Both the position numbers and the translations under genes were made by a program. Positions 58,205 through 64,000 of a DNA stretch of 64,000 nt are shown here, piece after piece (within the stretch, counting starts at the first letter, position 1; the number at the start of each line of letters is the position of its first letter). The notes below the pieces were generated by a model. It worked only from the letters and a program-made list of their open reading frames with translations, was not told the DNA's origin and ran no database searches. This DNA comes from Corbicula japonica. Taxonomy: Eukaryota; Mollusca; Bivalvia; Venerida; Cyrenidae. Location: the NCBI GenBank assembly GCA_038501625.1, contig JAZAYU010000013.1, positions 3,720,001 to 3,784,000 on the forward strand, written 5' to 3'.

Positions 58205-58385
58205 GAAATTTTCATGATCAACCAGCACTTTTGTGTTATCTGATCAAGATCTACATTGTTTGCTTTTAGATTCATCAAAAAGTGACCAATGTAGTTTGTG
58301 ATCAGATGGCAGAGATGTTCCACCAGTTCTGGATGTACATTGGTCCCACACTGGGTAAAACACAGGTAGTATAGGATTACCCATA
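58205..58385. mobile_element. Family A relic
   Basis: 'tctgatcaagatctacattg', 'gattcatcaaaaagtgacca' and 'gatcagatggcagagatg' are recognisable; the ends have gone. It lies inside an antisense open frame of 133 residues (58198-58599) that I do not consider a gene. Confidence 0.45.
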
Positions 58386-59148
58386 TGGAAGTCTGTTCAC
58401 AGCTGTACATATCACAAGCATAGCGAGTAATTAAACCACAAACACAGGTGTAACATAATAAATTGTTTTTTATTTGAAATAAGCACCTGGAAGGGATACA
58501 CAGAGAAAAAAGAGGTACATAGAAGTTTTTTTGTAGATACATAACATTGTTAGAGTAAAATTTCACATCGTCAAAAACAGTTTGTGCCTTGCTTGTCAAC
58601 CATTTTCTAAACCTTGCCCTGTCTACAAATAACTGCTGTTTTTCTAAATAACTGTCTGTAATGGCTTTTACATTTCTGTGGTGTTTTATAGTTGTACAAA
58701 GCTTTCTGCTATCCTACAAGTTAAAATCATCTAAATAATAAGTTTTGGATACTATATTAATTAAACAGTTTAATCACTGTATTATATGTTTTTGATGTTA
58801 CCACCACATTACATGTTTAGACATCATCACCATATTGTATGTTTTAATATTTGTGCTGGCAGAGCAAGGCAAAGAAAATTTGTCATAATAAGCAAGCACA
58901 GTTAGAAACCACAAACAAACCAACTGGCTGAAATGTCGGACTGGTCGAAAATGGCATAAACAGATTTTGACAAATATTAATTAAAGCAGTTTCCATATAA
59001 CTTATCATTTCCTATCATTTTACTTTTAACAGAAACCTTGTATTTGTAAGTAAATTGCATCCTATTTAAAACAAACATAACTATTAAGAATTATAAAATG
59101 AGAATCTAAGTGTATCGTTTAAATGATTAAACAGATAAAAATCAGCTT

Positions 59149-59363
59149 TAGCCCTTTCCTGTACAGATACACCTTTATTGCTAGGGTGAACAGTTTAGAT
59201 CCAGATCAGCCGGCACAAACTGTTCGCTTTTTGATTCATTAGGTTATTTCAGACCAAAATGCGACCAGTGCAGATTCTGATCAGACGGCACGGATGTGCC
59301 GGCTGATCTGGATCTACACTGGTCGCACATGCGTAAAAATGCGTATATATACAGGAATGGGTT
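59149..59363 (-). mobile_element. Family A element
   Basis: Left end 'agccctttcctgtacagata', reversed spacer 'cattaggttatttcagacc', excellent right half ('gcgaccagtgcagattctga' ... 'tggatctacactggtcgc', 'gcgtatatatacagg'). Part of the first hairpin is deleted. Confidence 0.85.
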
Positions 59364-59466
59364 AACCCTTTCCTCAATTTATACACATTTTTACATATGT
59401 GTGATCAGTGTAGGTCCACATGAGCTGTGACATCCATGCCCTCTGCTCACGACCCACATTACCAGA
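59362..59466. mobile_element. Family A left half, head-to-tail with previous copy
   Basis: 'aaccctttcctcaatttata' and 'gatcagtgtaggtccacatg' start immediately where the previous copy ends, sharing the ggttaaccc junction. The right half is missing. Confidence 0.65.
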
Positions 59467-59892
59467 TATGCAGATTTTAAGTGTAAATAGCCACTTACAA
59501 TATTTTCTACAATAACTTTTTTTTGTTACTTTACAATTAATTTTATCTTAAGTACTTTTGAGTGAAACTGCAGCCTGCTGACTTGTCTGACCATTTCTTC
59601 ACAAACCAGCAGACATTTCAACCAGCTGTTTTATTGTGTAAATTGTGAACACAACGACTGTCGACTAGACAATTTTACACAAACCTTTAAATATCCAAAA
59701 CCCTTGACAATAATTAGAAATTTTTACTATTCAAAACAATAAACAAAACAATATCTTCATCGTAAAAGTATGAAACAGTAACTAACATCAATTTTGAAAT
59801 ACACCCTTGATAACCTTTGGCGGAGATGTTAGAACATTTTCATCAAAAAGGAGCTAAAATATTTTCTGACCGACTTTCTCACTAATCAATCG

Positions 59893-60090
59893 AATGCTGT
59901 GTACCAGAATAAACTTGGAACAGAGTTCAGGAAGAAACATGTGTCACTATGAATACCGCTCCTTTACACTGCGTAGATATCAGTTTAGTCTAATGCTGTG
60001 TACAAGAATAAACTTGGAACAGAGTTCAGGAGGAAACATGTGTCACTATGAATACCGCTCCTTTACACTGCGTAGATATCAGTTTAGTCT
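59893..60090. repeat. 99-bp exact tandem duplication
   Basis: Two units, 59893-59991 and 59992-60090, differing at only two positions (accag/acaag and gaagaaac/gaggaaac). The length is a multiple of three, so one frame reads 33 residues twice on the plus strand. No protein family is recognisable and the surroundings look intronic. Confidence 0.85.
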
Positions 60091-60526
60091 AATGAAAAGC
60101 ACTTTTTTTGCATACCTTTAATTGTCATCTTAACTGATTAACAAGACTTTTACAATTTTATTTCCTTGCACTGAGATTTTGACAATTAATGACAAAATCG
60201 CTCCCTTTGGACACCATTTTAATTTTGTGACACCATTGGTTTATATATGAGAATCATTAATTGTTAATCAGAACAGTCTCTTTTCTTTTCCTTACAAAAA
60301 AGGATTTTATTTACTTAAGACACAAACAAAACTATACAATTAATCTGGTATGCAAATAAAAATTTAGTTTCATTAAGACATAACCTTTTTATTCCAAAAT
60401 GTTGGTTAAAAAACTGTTGTAAAACCATGTTGTAATGATTATCCTCTAACATTTCTGTGATGGACAAACCTCTCTCTAGATTTTTTATTTGCATTTCAAA
60501 AGGACCTCTGGTAGGAATATAACTTT

Positions 60527-60631
60527 ATCCTTTACTCCATGGATTTGCCTTTTATGTGATGTATACACATTGCGATCAGCCTGCACTGGCTGTACATGGT
60601 ATATAAGCCATATCAGTGCAGTCAAGGGTTA
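60527..60631. mobile_element. Family A short derivative
   Basis: Ends 'atcctttactccatggattt' and 'gcagtcaagggttaa' around a small remnant 'gcgatcagcctgcactggc'. Adjacent head-to-tail to the next copy. Confidence 0.55.
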
Positions 60632-60866
60632 ACCCTTTCCTCCATAAATACGCATTTTTATGCATGTGCGACCAGTCTAGATCCAGATCAGCCAGCACAT
60701 CCGTGTCGTCTGATCGGGATCTGCACTGGTCACATTTTGGTTAGGAATAACCTAATAAACCACAAAGCGAAACGTTTAAATCCTGATCAGACGGCACGGA
60801 TGTGCCGGCTGATCTGGATTTAAACTGTTCGCCCTCGCAATAAAGGTGTGTCTATGGTAAGGGTTA
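60629..60866 (+). mobile_element. Family A element
   Basis: A near-consensus copy. Left end 'taaccctttcctccataaat', both hairpins ('gcgaccagtctagatcc', 'gatttaaactgttcgc'), spacer 'ggttaggaataacctaataa', right end 'tctatggtaagggttaa'. Confidence 0.85.
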
Positions 60867-61029
60867 AACAAATTCCGCCATGCTTCAAAATAACTGCTAT
60901 CACAAACAACTGAAATCAAATTATATTTATTTTCAGTAAGACAGTTTGTCTGCAGTATTTATCAATTCAGGTAAAACAATGCACAAAGTCAAAATTCAAA
61001 GACATGCAGATCTATCACACAAAGTCGGG

Positions 61030-61268
61030 GTGTTAACACTTTATTACACAGATAACGGCGAATATCACATGTGTGACCAGTGTTCTGCACTGACCTGGGC
61101 AGTCTGATTTAGATCTACACTCTTCTCTTTTAGCTTTTTAGATTATTTCTAACATGGAAGTGAACAGTATAGATCTAGATTAGATTGATTGGATGCAGAT
61201 GTGCATGCTGATCAGGATCTACACAGGTCACCCATTGATTAAACGCGTATCCATAGAGTAACAGGTTA
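61030..61268 (-). mobile_element. Family A element, old copy
   Basis: Worn ends 'gttaacactttattacacag' and 'catagagtaacaggttaa'; reversed spacer 'tagattatttctaacatgg'; both hairpins degraded. Confidence 0.6.
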
Positions 61269-63296
61269 AAGGTTTAATGTTCCAGTAGAAGTTTAAAATG
61301 TGTAATTTATTCTATAACATTTATCAACACAACAAAGTAATCAAAATTGTGATTCTGATTAAAATACTGATAAATGACAAATTGAGCTTTCAATAGCATG
61401 AAAATAAAAACAAAGTCAACAACGTTATGACATCAAAAATGATTATCTGTTTTGCCATTAAACAGTTTCAACAGTTTTATTTCTAAAAATAACATCTTCC
61501 ATTTTGTTTCTAAAAGTCTAAAATCTAGTCTAGGAATTTATTGTATTTCTAAACTGCCTTACTCTAATTCACTATGGAATGGTTTTAGTGTAGATTTTGG
61601 AACAATATTCTCTGGGTGTACAGTTTTCTGAACTCCTGATGTATGCCAACAACTCTGCTTTTACATTATGCAAAGACACCATAAGTAAACAAGAGGCATT
61701 TGTTTTGGAATTAAGAATACGAGACAAAATGCATATCGTATTGCATAACAACATGTTTTCCTAGATTTGTCCATTCTTGTGTTTCTTCTGTCTATGATAT
61801 CAGAACATATCAGAACATTTAACATTTGTGTTTATTTTTAATTGTTCTACAAATTCTACCTTTTTTATATTCACATATGCAGCCAGATCTGTTAACACAT
61901 CAGAAAAAGCATATTAAATGGAGTATTAAAGGCAAACCCCACTAGCTCAGAGAAAAGTACACCCTTTGTAATCACGTGAGGAACAAAACCTAGCAATGAT
62001 AAACTCATGAAATGAACTTGACATTTGCAATGTGATACTTCCAAGGTTATTTTACATTATGTAATGCAAAAAATGATCCGTTACCAGTGTCATAAATGAA
62101 AATGGATAAACATGCAAGTAAATGATTAATAAAATGTCTTGTGTCTCATAAATTTTGTAGAAATCTGTCTTGTGATAAAGAAAAACCCCAAAAAAAACAA
62201 AACAAAAAAGCATCATAAAAGTTTACATTCAAATTCTAGTCCTAGCTTACATTTAGCAGGAAAAAACAAATTTGAGCCATGCTATGTGAAAATCTGTCTT
62301 CAGAAAGCTAACTTGAATGGCTTCATACGAGGACACTGCATATTATGCAATCTCCAGAATAAATACAAAATGAAGTCTGAATTTGTAACAAAACTATACA
62401 CTGTTCAGCAAAAATGAAATATAAACTTGAGTTCTTACTTAAAAAAGAGCAAAAAACTGAGCATGTAAAAAATCACTGAAGACAAATTTTCCCACAAGAA
62501 GGCATATTTAAAGAATCTGAAGCATATATTTACAGCTAAACACGGTTAAAGAAAAAATGTTTATACATTCTACATAAACATAAACAATAAACAAGCTAGC
62601 TTTAAGCTATTTATATATAATCTTTGGCTATAAAGTCTTTAAAACATTTCTGTCTAAATGTTACATTATCTTCAATGCAAAACAACAAGAAAATATAATC
62701 ACTATAACAAGTGTAGATTTTAAAAGGCAAAAAATAATACAGGTAATGGATAGAAACCAAGTGTATATTAAAGAACAGACAATACAAGTACTTCTTGATT
62801 TGTTTGTTAACGGTAACTCTTTAATTTCAATGTTATTTTTTGTTTGCAAGTTTGCAAACATATATATGTATAATTCAAGTTAGAAACACAATGTCTCAGA
62901 ATACATTTGCTGCAATGAATGGTAAAACATTCTTAAGGAGTAATAGTGATTTCTCCGTAACGTGTATTTCAAACATTACAGTATGTATTTACCAAATTAA
63001 AGCTTGGCAAATATTCATGGAAAATCAAAATAAAGCAAAATATAGTGATTATGAGATTAAATTTCATAGTATGTACAGAGTTAAAGCTATGTTACCAAAG
63101 TGTCTACTACATCCAGTTTAACTACAATAATAAAGCATGCATCCTAGTGTACATAATCCCAACAACTAAAATGCAAAATGTAACCTATTTGCATAAAATC
63201 TGTGATTGTCAAAGTACTGATAACGTAAATCATGCAAACACTTGATATTCATACTTTTGGCACAGAGTGTCTGCCTGTGTGTTTGAATAAGCAAGG

Positions 63297-63438
63297 ACCA
63301 AAGAAAGTATAACTGAGAATGGAGACCAGTCTCAAATCTAAATGATCTGTTTGGCTGAAATGGATGCTTGTTTCCATTTCAGCCAATGAGAAACTGGAGA
63401 CGAGACTGGTCTCTAATCTCAGTTTTATCATCTTTGGC
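63297..63438. mobile_element. Family C foldback element
   Basis: Arms 'ccaaagaaagtataactgag' to 'ctcagttttatcatctttgg'. Left CCAAT box altered (tgtttggctg), right intact (agccaatgag). Confidence 0.75.
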
Positions 63439-64000
63439 CAGGGTTTTTGTAATTTGGGCAGACAAAAGGTAACAGAAGGTCACGTAAGGTAATGTATGTG
63501 TTCAATATTATGAAAATACATATCTTTTAACAGAAATTAATATTTGTAAAGCATTTCCTTGCATTTAAGTGTTTATTTCATAAGAATTAAACTTAATATT
63601 AGTATCCTTCAAACATTGAAATAAAACTGTTAGATATTAACCAAAACATATTTAAAAATGCAGCATGAATTTAGCATGTTATTATTTAAAATGAAATTGT
63701 CAATAAAAAAGCAACAATCTATCTCTTATGTTACCAATATAAAACAAGTTTTCTGAATATGAGCAAATATGTTACCTATCTTTAAAACAAATGAATTGGG
63801 TATTAGTGTTACTATCAGTTTTCTAGTGACTTGCTAATCAGTCAAGTAGACCAACTACAAATCTGAACACAGGAAACATAAAAGTAATCTTGTATTACCA
63901 ACATGTGCTTCTTGGTAATAAATGAATGAGGCTCTAAAAACTAAATTAACAACCAAAACTGAGTCTTGAGAAAACAAGTAACAAAATCATTAACTTTGTG

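Larger units (their letters stand above)
49706..64000 (-). other. Upstream CASP/CUX1 intron (partial), AT-rich
   Basis: There is no recognisable CASP, cut-repeat or homeodomain exon on the minus strand. From 49840 to 51410 the sequence is markedly AT-rich with no structure. 52700-53840 and 61270-63290 are similar. Repeats occupy the segments listed separately. 62140-63250 has several short open frames on both strands but no recognisable protein; it could include untranslated sequence of a CUX1 isoform, which I cannot show. Confidence 0.5.

Noticed and set aside
58198..58599. 133-residue minus-strand open frame
   Set aside because: Covers a decayed family A copy, with typical repeat-derived peptide text and no domain.
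59151..60866. SVDPDQPAH-type peptides recurring in many open frames as a possible conserved small protein family
   Set aside because: They map exactly to family A hairpins, occur in both orientations and lack start or splice context; translated transposon sequence explains them.
62139..63245. Cluster of short open frames near the right edge as a gene
   Set aside because: Low-complexity, AT-rich, mutually overlapping frames with no recognisable motif; may be untranslated or intronic sequence.

Overview
The window is animal nuclear DNA with split genes, long introns and very dense short repeats. I infer a lophotrochozoan, most likely a bivalve mollusc. The coding exons are clearly metazoan, and several repeats are kinds I associate with bivalve genomes: elements bounded by CTCACCTGAG/CTCAGGTGAGC, 'acaaagggccataact' repeats and 'aaggtcaccatgaccttgac' repeats. 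The species call is not proven by the sequence.

Two genes can be read, both on the minus strand. (1) The 5' end of a G protein-coupled receptor kinase of the GRK2/3 (beta-adrenergic receptor kinase) subfamily. Its start codon is at 37474-37472 and its first four coding exons are 37362-37474, 37093-37169, 20903-20976 and 8574-8675. They encode residues 1-122 (N-terminal receptor-docking helix and start of the RGS-homology domain), match recalled vertebrate GRK2 without an indel, and are separated by introns of 0.19, 16.1 and 12.2 kb. The kinase and PH domains must lie beyond base 1. (2) The 3' end of CASP, the Golgi coiled-coil membrane protein that in vertebrates is an alternative product of the CUX1 locus. 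Eight exons between 49705 and 42155 encode the last 264 residues, including the transmembrane anchor and the stop codon. They correspond to the CASP-specific tail only, so the DNA to the right (49706-64000) is probably the long intron that would also house cut-repeat and homeodomain exons in a combined CUX1/CASP locus.

Layout: 1-8573 GRK intron 4; 8676-20902 GRK intron 3; 20977-37092 GRK intron 2; 37475-42154 intergenic, broken by a 500-N assembly gap (39225-39724); 42155-49705 CASP 3' exons; 49706-64000 CASP upstream intron. The order of the two genes depends on scaffolding across the gap. They share no evident pathway, and nothing suggests joint regulation.

Most of the window is repeats. 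Family A (about 240 bp, over 30 copies) has terminal inverted repeats enclosing two consecutive hairpins whose stems differ by paired changes. Family C (about 145 bp, over 20 copies) is a near-perfect foldback whose arms each carry a CCAAT box. Others include a 226-bp foldback (B), a TA-flanked mariner-like MITE, a pogo-like element, a 685-bp element with about 205-bp inverted repeats, a 414-bp element with a minisatellite core, and several mini/satellite arrays. One satellite (10644-11812) appears to have expanded from a module of family A. No rRNA, tRNA, CRISPR array or intact transposase was found.
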